Below, in pieces: positions 1 through 13,523 of a stretch of DNA of 64,000 bases (positions within the stretch are counted from its first letter, which is position 1; each line of letters begins with the position of its first letter). The notes beneath the pieces were generated by a model. That model was not told the DNA's origin. It saw only the letters and a program-made list of their open reading frames with translations, and ran no database searches. The translations under genes were made by a program, and so were the position numbers. Source of the stretch: Drosophila pseudoobscura (taxonomy: Eukaryota > Arthropoda > Insecta > Diptera > Drosophilidae); the NCBI RefSeq assembly GCF_009870125.1, contig NC_046680.1, positions 16,635,501 through 16,699,500 on the forward strand. Direction: 5' to 3'.

Positions 1-429
1 GAATTATTTATGCATACATATGTAGGAGTATCTCTACCTCGAGGCTTTGTGGGGGTGTTTTGGGATGCGGGCCCACAAAATTATGCATTACAAAAGCGGT
101 TAAGTCCTTGCGGAAGCCGGCCATAACACCTCCGAGCAAACAGGGATGGCAGAGGCAGAGCAAGTCAGACATGACTCCGGGGCAGAGCCATATTCATATG
201 CATGTTGCCCCGATAATAATGATAAAAGAAAACTTTTGCCAGACATTCCCATAACGGGGTTTGCCTCACCTTCAACTTTAGCTTTAGCTTCAGCTTCGGT
301 CTCAGTCTCGTTTTTCGGCTTGGACTTGCCCACAGGATACTGGCTTTGGTACGCGTGAGTCTCCGGCAAAGGACTCAGGTAATTACCGTGTTGGGGTTGC
401 TCGGATCGAGGTTGTTGGGGGCCAGAGCC

Positions 430-458
430 GGGACCAGGACCAGGACCAGGGCCAGGGG
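430..458. repeat. GGACCA hexamer tandem repeat
   Basis: Four to five imperfect units of GGACCA/GGGCCA in a row. Simple-sequence repeat with no coding context. Confidence 0.7.
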
Positions 459-2591
459 CTGCTTCTTTTGTGCATAAATTTTCGGCTAAGGAAGGCGCGT
501 GCCAAATCAGTGTTTACACTTTTATTTGTTCTGCGGGTGGAAAAGGTTTTTGGGGAGCGGCGCAGAGGGTTGCCGGAATGCTAACAGAAGACATAACTTT
601 CCCGCCGATGCAGTGCGAGGCAGGGCAGATAATTTTGAATAATGTCTCAATTAAAGCCGCATCATTGTGGGGGCTTCGAGAAAGAGTTCGAATCGAAGAA
701 ACACTTAAATTGTGAAAAAATAAAAACATTTGATAGAAGTTAGTGTACCAGTCTTATCGCAATCTATTCCATCCCCTGTACACATAGATGCAAGATGCCT
801 GTGAGGGAAAGTCAAAAGGGTACAGAGGTCGCCTCCCGACACTGAGAGTGGATGCCCCTTGGATGGGGCATTCTTACAAGAGCGAAAGAGGCAGTGGTAA
901 CCAGCAATGCAAATTCGAATGCCATCTCAATTGGGCCTTTCTTGGAGAAAAAACCCTTAGCTTCCAGAAAAAACTCACCCCGTTGCGGGAGCCAGGGCTA
1001 TAATTTGTGGGCTTTGGCTGCCTCGAGGGCGTCTTATTTATAGCGGGGCTTAAATATCAATGTAAGCTATCCCCCCTTGCTCCAACCCTCTCTTCGTCTG
1101 TGTGTACTTATTGATACAAGTTGGCTCTGGCTTCCGGGCTTTTTATTTCCACCTGTGAGCGGGTGGTGGGTTCGGGTTTCGGTATTGGTTTGGAACGCTC
1201 GTAAGTACCAACGAATATATATCTTGTATGGCCGCATTTTTGTGGTTATAATCGGATTTTATTGCAAATTAACGAGCCGCCCACCCTCACCCTCACCCGC
1301 CATACCTTCCTGCCCTTGCCATTACCCATAGCTCCTGCCCGTCCTATAATGTTTCAAGCACCCTGTAAGTCTCATTGCTGCATGTTGTTGTCTTTAGCTT
1401 TGGTTATTTATACGCTTTTTATTACCGTCATTCCGTCTGTGTCTGGATGTCTCTCTGTCTGTCTGTCGGTTTGTGTGGTTGTTAGGCAGGTGTTCTCTCT
1501 GCCTCCCATACCTATCCCCATCCCCATCGCCAGATCCACTTCATTATCCTTGAGGTAAAGTTTCTCCTTCGACCCTTTTATTGGCATTGCATTTATTATT
1601 ATGTGAGTTTTGGTATTTCTTCGATATTAATTTGTTGCTACTGCCGCGTGTTCCTTTTAGTGGCCTCTCAATATTCATTAGATCTCTGATTTGTTACGGT
1701 TTCCCTTTGGCTTATGCCGTCTCCTCACCTCTCCACCTCCTTCACCAGAAACCCCAATCCACATTCCCTTTCATCTACCTCTGCCTCTCTTTGATATCAG
1801 TTTTTGTGTTGTTTTTATTGCCACAAGTATTTTGATTACTGTGCAGAAAGGTACGCTGATTCGGATTGGATCGGGGGCCTCTGTTATTACGGGAGCACGA
1901 GAGAAATCCCGCAAAAAACACATCAGTGAAAAACCCGACACGTTGAACTAGTTTGGCTGCAGCTGCTAGACGAGAGCTTTTATATTTTTCATGTTACAAA
2001 CCATTTTTTCTGAATGGTATACCCTCTTTTAATAGGATTACCCCGATTTTTCAATTTAAGATTCAAAAGCGTAGTAAAGGGATTGGATAGAACTGTATTA
2101 AATGATTTATTTGCGGGGGTGAATCAGTGAATTAATGGAATATTGACTGAAACCGATCCAATCTATTTTCCACTGAACACACATCATCGATAGGGTATCT
2201 ACCTATGTATCTACCTCGGTGCGGATATTTCGGTGGCCAGGCGTTGGTCGCCGTTGATTTTCATTTAATTACCGAACCAAATTTCCGACACTTTAAACGA
2301 TGGCAGCATAAAATAATTGCAAGTGCTGAAAACATTAAGAAACCGGATTGAAGCCCCGGCTTCAGCCTCAGCCTCAGTCTCAGCCCCGGTCTGGGCTCCA
2401 GTTTCGGTTTCACCTGGGACTCTGGTTGGCCTGGTCGATTGGCCATTCGCTACCTTCCAGTTCCAGGCTGAGCGCGACTTTCGTTTTCGTTTTTGCTGTT
2501 GCTCCTGCTGCTGTTTTGTTGCTGTTGCTGTTGCTGTTGCTGCTTCCAATTGTAATTGAATTTTGTGTTGTCGGCAAAGTGGCAAACGTCA

Positions 2592-2614
2592 GGCAACAGC
2601 AGCAGCAGCAGCAG
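2592..2614. repeat. CAG triplet repeat
   Basis: Uninterrupted run of CAG/AGC triplets just after a stretch rich in GCTGTT triplets (2505-2545). Typical Drosophila triplet microsatellite. Apparent polyglutamine, polyalanine or polyleucine frames across it are artefacts of the repeat. Confidence 0.75.
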
Positions 2615-5600
2615 GAATGGCCAACAACCGACAGCAAAAAGGAAGCAATTTCAGGCTAAATTTAGTTTAAATGTCTGCCTCTGCTGCTTCTGCTGCCTCT
2701 GCTGCCCCTGCTGACTGACTGTCGCCGTCGACTTGTGTGATGTTGCATGCCCCATGTGCTCGCTTTTAGAGCCGGCCTGGAATTATGCTTACTATGGAAT
2801 TCAATTAACTCGAATTTGTTGCAGTGGCGCGACGTGATTTCATTTTCCCCGTGCCCGATGTGATGCACTTTTTCAAGCGAGCCTCCTCCATCCCGGTGAT
2901 TGCGTTTTAGTGCAGGTTAGTGCCGTTCGGACAGCTCGATTTCAGCAGAAGCAGCAATAAAAAGAGTCAGAGCCAAAATCAGAAGCTTAATGGATCATAA
3001 ATGGATTAAAAATAGAATGCGAATCCAAAGGAATCACCCGGCGATTAGTAAAGAAGAATGTTTTAATGAATGATTTTTCCCCCTACGATTTCAAACTTCT
3101 TCTCTCTAATATCCGATCACAGACGGTTCGATGATTACGGCCTAATCAGCATTTGCCGAGCACATTTGAAGCCCAGTATTTCTTTTGCATTCAGCCTAAT
3201 CCGGCTCCCTCGCTCGCACCGTATTCACATCAGATCGAATCCATTGGTCGACTGCTTCTCATTTTCGGAAAAGATGCCCTGACAGGCACTCTTCCGTCGT
3301 TTGGGAGACTTCACGTATAGTAAAACTGCAACAGCAAAATGTAACTGTAAGCCCTGGGCTCCCCATTGGGACCCCCGTCTGCCGGCTCTAATCCGAGCGT
3401 ATGGCTGAGTGGTTATGCTCTCGTGCAGAGGACCCTGTCCTGGACTGAGCTGCGATTTGCGTTGAGGGCAAACGCTTGTTTGCTGTTGACGCTCCAGCTT
3501 AGAGCTCATTACAATTTTCAAGTACATTTGCGATGATAGTTACACCGAACCGACTACCAGACAGCTGAGCAGAGCTCCCATCTCTCGTCTGTTGCCCCTT
3601 GAAACATATACTATGCAAATATCATGGTAACTACTCACAGATCCGGAAAACTCCACTTGACAGGAGGAGGCAGGGCGGCGCAGGGGCAGGGGCAAGACCC
3701 TACAGCGGTGCAAACAGTCCCGACATCGTCCCACTGGGGCACCAATGTCTGCTGACCATTAAATTCACTTCACTTCATTTAAATCTGAAGCATTTCTTGG
3801 TGAGAGCTTATGTGGCCAGCAGCCCTGGCTGTCTCTGGGCCAAAGTTTTTCAATAACACAGGAAAACTCGTCGAAACAGGAGGAGGCGGAAACTGCAAAT
3901 AATAGTTTTCCCGCCCGAATAATCGGAACAAAGCTGCTCGAATGCTCTTCACAAGATGCTCTCTATAGGATATATAGGCTTTTTTTAGCTTGAAAGATAG
4001 CTTGGCCATTTTCTTCAGAGGAAGAGAGTACTTCACCTTCTGTGCTCACCCGTTTTTATTACCTACGATTTTTATTTGCTTGCTGACGTTGACAACTTTC
4101 GAGGGGCCTCTCAGTGGCCGAAAGTAGTGTCCCTTGCTCTACAGTAGGCCTTCAAGAGTGCGTGAGGAAGACAAAGCAAGAATGCTTTTCTCCCTTTATG
4201 GACAGCCGAAATCAGCTTTGAATTTGTTGCATTTTATCCAAAATACAGCTGGGCCATAGCATGATTCGGGTCCTATCAGGGTCCTGCATGTCCGAAAAGT
4301 TCGTTTCGGCCTATCGATCCGACTGACTGCCACCATCTGTCCTGCGAAAACCGCAAAACCAAATTGATTTTGTCTACTCAAGCCGAGGACATGGCCATGG
4401 ACAAGCCTCCTGTGCTGTCCAGTCGTGTCGTGTCCGGGCATTTGCTGCCCTTTGCATTCCCTGCCTGGACTGCAATTCGTCCGTCGCCAATTTCCATTAC
4501 GCATCTGGAGGATTGCTCATGTGACATTACGCATACGACACATTGTTCCAGTCGGACAATTGAGTTGCCAGCGTATCGATGGTGGAGAGAATTGTTTGTG
4601 CATCCACATATGTACTGCACTGGATGTATGCGTGTAAACATAATCAGTATTTGCAAATAGAGAGCTGGACATCGGGGCACACAACAAGGGGGAGGGGACT
4701 GTGGCTGGGCAGGGATGTGTACGTGGGTAATGGAATATTGGCTGGAAGATAATTTCGTTCGACTCTGTTGGACGGTACCACTGAGACACTGTAAGCAGGT
4801 GAATGTCATTGTTTGATTATAATCTGAAAATATTCAGTATTACTTGGCAAAATACCCGACAAATGAAAGTTAAACACTAGAAACTCCCCGTCGAAATCTG
4901 GCCGCGAATTATACATATACAATAGACAGTGCAACTGGCTAAGCCATCCATCTGGAGGCAGCAATTACCAAATTGGTTTGGCCAGAAAGAGTTCAAAGGG
5001 AGAGATCGAATGCGATCCGATCCGATTGCGGACAGTGCCACCAGCTGCTTCCTCTTCAGAGCGGAGGCAGGCGAAGGGAGAATAAAAACAGTTGGCTCAA
5101 TGACAAGGAGAACGACAATCGAGAGCTTAAAAGAGTACAAAAGCCGAGCGCAATGGGGAACAAATGACAAATTTTTAATGCCTCAGAAAACAAAACGTTG
5201 ATAAGATCAGCGGCTGCCGCACAGACAGAACAAAGCCAACAGTCGACCAGGAGCGGAACAAAGAGCTGCAAATCCAGAAACCCGAAAATAATAAAAAACG
5301 CAAAACAAACAAATGGATGACAAACCGACGAGGATGAGGATGAGGAAGAGGACGAGGATCTCAAGATCTCCCTCCGCTGATTTGGGAATTAAACACGCGC
5401 GAATAAAAATCAATGAGGGACTACCTGCTCGCTCGCTCTTAGATGGGATCATTTTAGAGACCTGGATGGATGGATATTATTCCAGACAGACGGCGCACGG
5501 TCGAGCACACATTTGAGATTTTTGTCAACAGGATTCTTGGGCGTGTAAAAATAAAATTAGTAGAATACGCCGAGCACTCAAGCCGCTGGAAAGAAAAACA

Positions 5601-6249
5601 TTTTGAAAGGACAAACACACTCGAAGCGAAGATGGGACACGGGCCCAGGACGAGAATGAGAACGAGAATGAGGACAACGTCGCGACGTCCAAATCTGCTG
5701 GGGAAGCAGGACTACCCGTAGTTGTCGTCATTTGTTGATTTTCATTTCGCTCCGTTTCTGCTCTGCTCCACGCTGCTCTGCTTTGCTCCTTGGCTGTGTT
5801 TCCTCGTAAAAATCCTTTAAGTGCACTTCAGAGCACAATGCACTCGGTGCGACAGTGGCAGTGGCAGAGATGAGCCTCGGCTGTTGAGCGACGTTCCGCC
5901 CTGGCGACCCTTGTTCCTGCCTTCTATCCGTTTGTCCATCCATCTATTTTCCTAAGCATTGCAGCGGGGATTACATGGTCCGATTTGCATCTGCTGACCC
6001 TAGATGCTATCTCGACTGTTGGGACAGATCGAAGTTCAGCCTCTGATCGGTAATGCTCCATTTTATATTAGTAATTACGATAATCTTGCAGTGATTCCCT
6101 TGCTGGCGCCGTTCTTCGGCGCCTCCTAGACTCCCATCTCCCTCCAAGCTCTCCTGCAGTGGGACCGTTCTTCACGATGCGTTGCTAATTTACAATTTCA
6201 ATGTCACGCTCCATGCAAGTGACGATAAATTTGCACCACTCGGGGCGAA

Positions 6250-6290
6250 GGGATGGGATCGGAGTGGGATGGGATGGGATGCGATGCGAT
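6250..6290. repeat. GGGAT pentamer repeat
   Basis: Tandem GGGAT units decaying into GCGAT units. Simple sequence only. Confidence 0.7.
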
Positions 6291-9200
6291 AGGACGGGAG
6301 CTGGTAATGGGAGACGCATCGCTAGCTTCTTGCACTTAGCGAAATTACATGGCTGCCAGGACTTGTTGATTGCCCCGTTGCCGCTGGCTAAATTTAGCAT
6401 TATTAAAAAATTAAGCTGACAACATGCTGGTGTCATCTAGACCGAGGCAAGAACAGGCAACAGCAGACACAGAAGCAGAAGCAGAACCAGAACCAGAAAC
6501 AGGCCAGAGTCTCGGGAGCAGCTGACTATCGAAGTCAAATTCCAGCCAACCGAGCAGGCAGGCAGAGAGAGGGAGTGCGCCGGCGACGGAAAGACATGCG
6601 TGCGTCATGTGGCAGGGTCGCTTCGACCGCCCGACACTTAGTTTAATTTCTAGGTGCCGGCGAGGGTGGACACGAGAGGCGTCCACGGAAGCCGGGGCCG
6701 GGAAAAAAAACATGCGCCGACTCTGCCACATGCCTCCGTCTCCGTCTCCGCCATCGTCTGAGAGTCCCTCTACCCCCAAGTCCCTTTCGGGCTGATTAAT
6801 TATATTTCGGTTTTTTCGAGTTATGAGAAAGACCAGAGACACACGCTAAATTAAGTGAAATTTTTCATCCACATTTAATTACGCTAATGATCTAAGAGCA
6901 AGTCCCAGCCAGGCAGACTGACGGAACATTGAGCGACCTGCGCGGCAGCAGTTGTTGCCACTTATTAATCGGAGGGACCCTCAGATTATAGACTCCCACT
7001 ACATCCGCACTAATGTCCCCCCCAGGAGCCATGTCTTTTATCTAGCTGCCAGACTATGAAGAATTCGTTTCACTTTCGAGTTGTTTAGCTTCTGCTACTC
7101 CACCTCCAACTCCAGTTCCAGTTCCAGAAGCACAAGCACAAGCAGAAGCAGGAGCAGACCCAACACAGACGTGATTACCACTGAAAAGTACACGAGTTGT
7201 AAGTCAAAGTGACACCGAAGATTATGGTTTATGTCGACAGAGTTGACACGTTGTTTATCAGAAATGCAAGTCAAGGACTTTGCCGGTCTGTGTCGAGGGC
7301 AGTCGCACGGCAGCAAATGCAACTTTGTGTTGACGGATGCAAGGCAAGTGCACGACCAAGACGCACCACAAGAGGGCAACAAAGGAAGCAAACCGACAGC
7401 CAAGACGCAACGAGGATCGATGGGGCACGAGGGGCACCGTCTCGACGGGGCCAACTTGTTGTGCATGTGCCTTACAAAATGTTGCAATTAATTTAAGTTC
7501 TTCTGCTTCTGAGGCATCAAATAGAGTCGAGATAGTGTCGTTGTTCGAGAGCATTATGTTCTGCTTAAAATCATTATAAATCAGAAGTAAAGTAAGTGAT
7601 CACATGGATCAATCAATATGGACCTCCATTACCAACGTCCCATAACGACGACAGTTTCCACCTGGGGACCCATCAGCAGTAGCGGTAAATGATAATGGGA
7701 AGCAAATCGCTCGGCGCCCATTTAGATGACATCACCGATAAACTGTAAATTGCCCACAAAAATGGAAACTTTCCGCCACCCATTCGCATTAACATTAACC
7801 TATCTGGGTGCGTATCTGTGGCATTGTCTGGGACAGATTTATGCAGGCCGCAGCACCACCCCACATCCGGAGCCGGAGTCAATCAGCGACAGCGGGCGGC
7901 ATGTGAGCCACGACATAGGTATCACCAGGGAGCAGGGACCAAGGACCAGGAGCCAGAAACACTGAATCCTACCGAGGAGCCCTTCCACATGACTGACTTA
8001 TTCCAGGGATGCGTCGCTCTTTTTCTGTTTGTTTCGTTCGAGGGCTATGAAGTTTTTCCAAGTTATATATTGTACGTTAAATAACTCCCGTTGCGCGGCA
8101 AACTTTGTTTACGGCAATAAAAAAGTTTGCTTAAAATATACAAAATAAACTCGGGTCCGTGCGAAGGACAAGGGGACCAGTCCAGCTGAGAGAGAGGGAG
8201 CTGAGGAGAGATGAGATGAGGCCAAGGCTAAGCTTGAGATGTGGGATGCTCTTTGGGTGCAACCTTTTGGGAGCTGTTCCAGAGCGCAAATGTAATATTT
8301 GCTAATTTTATGTGAATTCGGAAAGTTTTGTTGCTGGGGTGAAATGGTGGTGTGGAGGGCATAATCCTCACGAGTGAACGCAAATCTGGCGCATTTATGG
8401 TTATACAATTTTCTCGGAATGCACAAATACCTTGAGAATCAGTTTTTTAGCTACAAAACACACACAAAGGCGAAGAAAGTAACCGAAAAAAGCAAACATT
8501 TTCCACAGCGCAAAGGAAAACTCAAGCAAGCCCTTTATACTGGGCTAATGTATGGGATTATCCCTAAACAAAGCAAACAGCAGCCTCTGAAGGAGCGGAG
8601 GCAAATCAATTTTGCACATGTAGCAGTGTGCGTTTGCGTGTGTGGCAGTGCCGGAGAATCCTTTGGCCTGGCACTTGGCTTATCCTTTCGAATGGAAATG
8701 GCCCCGGCAACAGCAACAGCAGCAGAAACAGTAGTGGCAGTGGCAGTGGCAATGGAGTGCCTTTCCATGGAAAGGCCAGCCCATCCAGTCTAGCGCGAGC
8801 TTGAGGAAAACAATAAACTTTCGCCTGGCATCTAATATAAGAGGTGAAAATCTTTTCCAAAGCTTCGAAAGGTTTCCATTCCCCCTTCCATCCCCGTATT
8901 GGGATTCGTGTGGCAGCAGCTGGCAGCGGCCCCATAAATGCGGTTAAATTTAAAAGTTTTTGCATCTTTAAAATGTTTTTACGAACTTCGTTGGGTTGCC
9001 TGGCTGGATCCGAGCTGGGATCCGAGGATGAGCTGCATACAGAATCATCGAGGTAAATTTCGGAAGGTGGATAGAAACACCACCATATATTAATCAAAAC
9101 ATGCTCTTTACTTTCAGCAGAGAGTGCCTCGCTTCAGCTCAGTTAATTATGAAAGAATCTTTCGAGTCGGTGGGTCATGACCGCACTTAACCAGACTGCA

Positions 9201-12200
9201 ACCGTAGCCGCTCGCTGCTCCTCTGCGCAGAAAGATCTCTTCTAATGCCCCTCGGCCGACATGTGGCTATAAGAGCCCCGCTGGCCATTGGAACAAGGCC
9301 GTTCCGTGACTGGCACGCAACTGAATCAAAGGGTTAATGCATGCCACACAGTTACACAATCACATGTGCGGCACAGGCACGGCCCAGCAAATGGACGGCA
9401 AATGGCTTGGCCCGCCATTGAAAATTATCTATGGCCCGTCCCATTACATTACTAAATGCTGCAGCAGCTTGGAAAACTGTAAAATGTTCCCAAACATTTC
9501 GTAGGCCACTGCTAATTATGGGCCGAAAATTAGCTGGCGCGACCTTCAATCAAAGAGTCGAGATACACCCAAACATGAGCATGCTCGTACAAGTATGTCT
9601 GTACATGGCTGAGTTTTTTGATAATAAGTCAAGCCATGCCAAGGGTTTTTTATTTGGTTTTTGATTGATTAATTTGAATCGAAATGGGCCACGAATTGAA
9701 TTTTTAATGGTTCCATAATTTGGCAGCAATTAAATTGGGCTAGACACACACATAGTTAGTCGTACGTATATGGAAGGTGAGGGCATATCTGTTTTATAGG
9801 AGAGTCTAAAGACTCTTTTAGTGGAATCTATAGAAACAGTTCGGGCATTTATGGCTCTACTTGTTCAACTATTGTGTCTCCACTTTTCATTGTTCAGTTT
9901 TTGTGGACGTCTCCTCAATCAAGTTGACACTAACACATGTTGGACCCTAAGTGTTGCCTCCTCATGCTGCTCCAAATGGTGAGAGTGGGGAGAGGCAGAA
10001 GCCTCTATTAATAGATCTTTAATTGATGATTATGTCAGTGGAAAGCGTCGTTGACAAACTACGTATCTGATGGATACATGCAGTTCAAAACTTTCAAGCA
10101 TTTGTATTGAACGCTGCCATTAATCAAGAGGCTCTCTACTCGTGGCTGCTGATTTTCGAAAAGCTTTTCTGCGGTTAAATATTTTGAACGCCAACATATG
10201 TTGCCTGCCATAAAGCCCAATGATTTGTCATCATGCAGCATGTGTGTGTGTGCGTGTCAGTGTGTGGTTTGGTGTGAGTGCGGCAGCAGCAGCACCAGCA
10301 GCCTTTCGGGGCTGCCAGTACGAGTTCGAGTACATTTTCCAGCATGCTCAACTCTCAACTATTCTCCACCGAAAAACTGCAGCCACAACTGCGAGTGTGA
10401 GTATCTTGTCCTCGCACTCGCAACTGCATCCGATAGATACTCGCAACCGCAAACAAGTTGCAGCTCTGTAGAGCCAGCTGCATGTCATGCTTCGAGTTAT
10501 GGAGAACAACGACAGGCCAAGAGGCTGGCGACGGGGACCGTCTCGGCCACGGGCACGGCAACAATTCAATGTGCGTTCTGCGTTCTGCGGTTTCGGTTTT
10601 CGGGGAACGGATTTTACGCAAAAGTTTTTAAAACATTCCCAAAACTATGGCAAACATTTTTGTATCCAAAAAGTTGTTGGCTGTTGGGCATTTATCTGCC
10701 GGCCAGCTAAATACACTGAAGTAGGAGTCTATATATATGGATAGTTGCATTTATATATATTTGCGGGAGATAGATCCCAGCTATGGTAGAAGTTTCCGTG
10801 TAACCCAACAACTTTTTGGGCATTTATTGATTTCGAAAATATTTGAGAGCGAGTTGGTTTGATTGATGGTAGCATAGTTGTTCGGGTATTTTGATGAGAG
10901 GATTCAAGGGATATCCCTACTTCAGATGGGGATGCAGCGAAGTAATCAAAGGGTTATTATCATTTAAATTTGTTGCCAACTCTTCCATTGGGAATTATAA
11001 AATAGAGCAGAGCTCGTTTGGCCACTCCCCCATAGGAGCTTCCAATTATTTGCTCCCACTGATGGCCCTATTCAAACGAAATATCAATCTAAGATCATAG
11101 ACGGTTTCTCTGTTGGGCTACTAGGTACATAAAGTGGCTGCTTTCGCTCGTATCAAATCGGCATTGCCTAATGGTATTGTTGCAGCTGCCCCAACGGCTG
11201 CCTTCCAGCAATTACCGGCAACACATGAATTACGGTCCCACCCTTGTCTATGACCGAAACTTTCGCCGATCTTGAGGAAAAGCGAGGCCGAGCAGAAGTC
11301 AGTTTCGGGGGCAGCCAAACATTTGCGGAACACGATTCCAAATTAACACGTAAATTGCAGCAGCTTAACACGCGTTGGAGTGCAGTCGCAGTCGCAGTCA
11401 CTGTCGTAGCCGCAGTGGCAATTGCCAGGTTGGAAGTTTCTAGCTGCAGCTTGGAGCAGAGTGCTGAGGCTGCAATGCCGTTGCCAGTGCCAGCACCAGT
11501 GCCAGTGGCAGTCTTGGCCTCAGCCTCGTTAAAGGTTGACTGCTTGACTAGCGGGCCTTGTTACAATTAATTGCATATGCCAGGCCACATTTTTGCATAC
11601 CGGCAACATGTTGCAGTCAACAATAAATTAGCGTTTAAAATGCAATGTCCGACGGAGCAGCCAACCAGCCGACACCAGCGCCGCGAAGACTCCTCCGTTC
11701 CCAGTTTCAGCCCAGGAAGATCCCGCGCAGCCAGCAGTCGGTGATCAATCAAGAACTTGTAATGGGCCCCTCTCGTTACACGATAGTTTAGCTGAATTGC
11801 GCAATTAATTAGTTTCGTGTTAATGAGCAATGCGCATCATCCCGTGGTCGTAACAAGGCTCGCCAGACACCCGGCCGGCCCTAGACCCGGCTCAGACCAT
11901 CGTTCCAGACAGCCCGCACCGTTCTAGCCCGGCTCGATACTCATTGCTACGAAAAGGAATTTTTTAACGACCTTCCGTTCCGAGCTCAGGCGCAAAGTAA
12001 ACTAGAAATTTATGACTCGTTCAGACCTTGTTCGCATTGAAGACTCACTTAAAGTTTATGAAAGCCAAGGCACCCTCCATTGCCAAATGCGTCCGAGGAC
12101 AAAAAGTAGTAAAGAAAACTCTGCCCGACAAAAGCACATCGAAAAGTATGGAGCCCAAAAACTCTAGAGATCGACTACAGAAAGTAATTAGTAATTAGCA

Positions 12201-13441
12201 AAGTACAAGTTCTGAAATGTTGGAACATATCAGCAAAAGTAAAAGTATATGGTTTTTTACACTGTCTTTAGTTTTAATGATTTGCCAGGATAGATTAGAC
12301 GTAAAAACCATTGGAAGCAATAGAGAGAATACGTTTTTCTGTGAGGAAAAATATTGAGGCCAGACATTGTTCGATGCCACCCTCCTCAAAACTTTATATT
12401 TATGCCGTTGGGATACCGTTTATTGTTATTCTTTGATAGGCTTCGGCGGCTCCGGGGTCCCACTCTGTCCCAATGTGATGTCAAAAGTTATGAGCAAACA
12501 ATTTTCTGCTTAAAAGCGTCTGTCACAAAACTTTCGTGTGCCCCTTGTCAAGCCAAACAAATCCCATTCAGCCGCCCATGTCAGGCAATACTTTTACAAT
12601 TTGTCTGCAATTAGGGCAGACGGCAGCCAGCAGCCAGAAAAGTTCCCATATATGTACCCTTCTACGGGTACGGGTGGAGCGAACCGGAGACGGAATCAAA
12701 TTCCTACGTGATTTGGTTTTAACGAGATTTTTCCTATACAGAATAACAACTATCGACAATGCAAATAAATATCGTACGAATATTTTGTAATTTACTCGAC
12801 CAAATGTGTTGTTCATTGTAGAGGCGTGGTGGTGCCCCATTATTTGGCATACAATGCGGAATATCGTGTGTCAGAAATCTAGAATTGATTCACGTCCTAC
12901 ACGCCACTCCCTGCGATTGAATTTGTGGGCAGTGCGTGTTGTATAATATTTCACATACTTGCGGGGCGGAAGAGTGTCGCTGAGAGCCATGTCAACGCAT
13001 TTCAAAGTGGCAACAAAGCAAACAGTTTACATTTTCAAAGGACCCTCCACCCAACGGACTCCTCACTGACCATTTCTGCTTTATAATTTGACAATCAATT
13101 GACAGTTCGTTTGGCAAACAAAAACCCACACTCATTCACGAACAAAAAGATATGCGACAAAACCATTGACAATAAAAATATGAAATAAAATATCAAATAA
13201 CTTTTCAAAACTATTTGAGAGCAAATTGCGTTTGGAACTCGGATTTCCCTATGACATTAGTTGAGTGCTGCGTGGAGTGCGATCCCAGCTGTGGGACGGC
13301 AGTGTTCGGAAAAGTTCCAAGAAATTGATATTTAAGGTTGACATCCATTTGGGAAATATCAAAGAGGAAAATGAAAAGAATGCTCTGCTTTGGGGCTGGG
13401 GCCACTCCTATCTCAAATGTGATCCCATGAAAAAGGTGTAC

Positions 13442-13447
13442 TTTAAT
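13442..13447 (-). terminator. candidate poly(A) signal ATTAAA
   Basis: ATTAAA on the minus strand, about 77 bases beyond the stop of the Cys-rich gene and followed by AT-rich sequence. It is the nearest poly(A)-type hexamer I see downstream. It is a variant of AATAAA, so cleavage further downstream is possible. Confidence 0.4.
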
Positions 13448-13523
13448 ACAAAATAGTATAAAAATTTGCTCAGAATGCGGAACGGAACCATCCAATAATG
13501 AAACGTTTGCTCGATAAACTCTA

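Larger units (their letters stand above)
1..13200. other. gene-free stretch (intergenic or intronic)
   Basis: I see no convincing coding region here on either strand. Open frames are short, mostly overlap each other on opposite strands, often lack a true ATG and are built from low-complexity triplets. What it does hold is simple sequence: a GGACCA repeat near 430-458, CAG/CTG-type triplets near 2480-2620, GGGAT near 6250-6290, CCAGTT-like blocks near 7100-7160 and CAGTCG repeats near 11380-11420. AT-rich blocks such as 9380-9720 look like ordinary noncoding or enhancer-type DNA, but no named element can be assigned. It could be intron of a gene whose exons lie outside the window. Confidence 0.6.

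Noticed and set aside
1990..2060. Possible transposon end (GGTATACCCTCTTTTAAT)
   Set aside because: It resembles DINE-like ends only superficially; no partner copy, terminal inverted repeat or target duplication was seen.
3396..3440. tRNA-like A box (TGGCTGAGTGG)
   Set aside because: No B box (GGTTCGANTCC type) and no cloverleaf pairing follow at the required distance.
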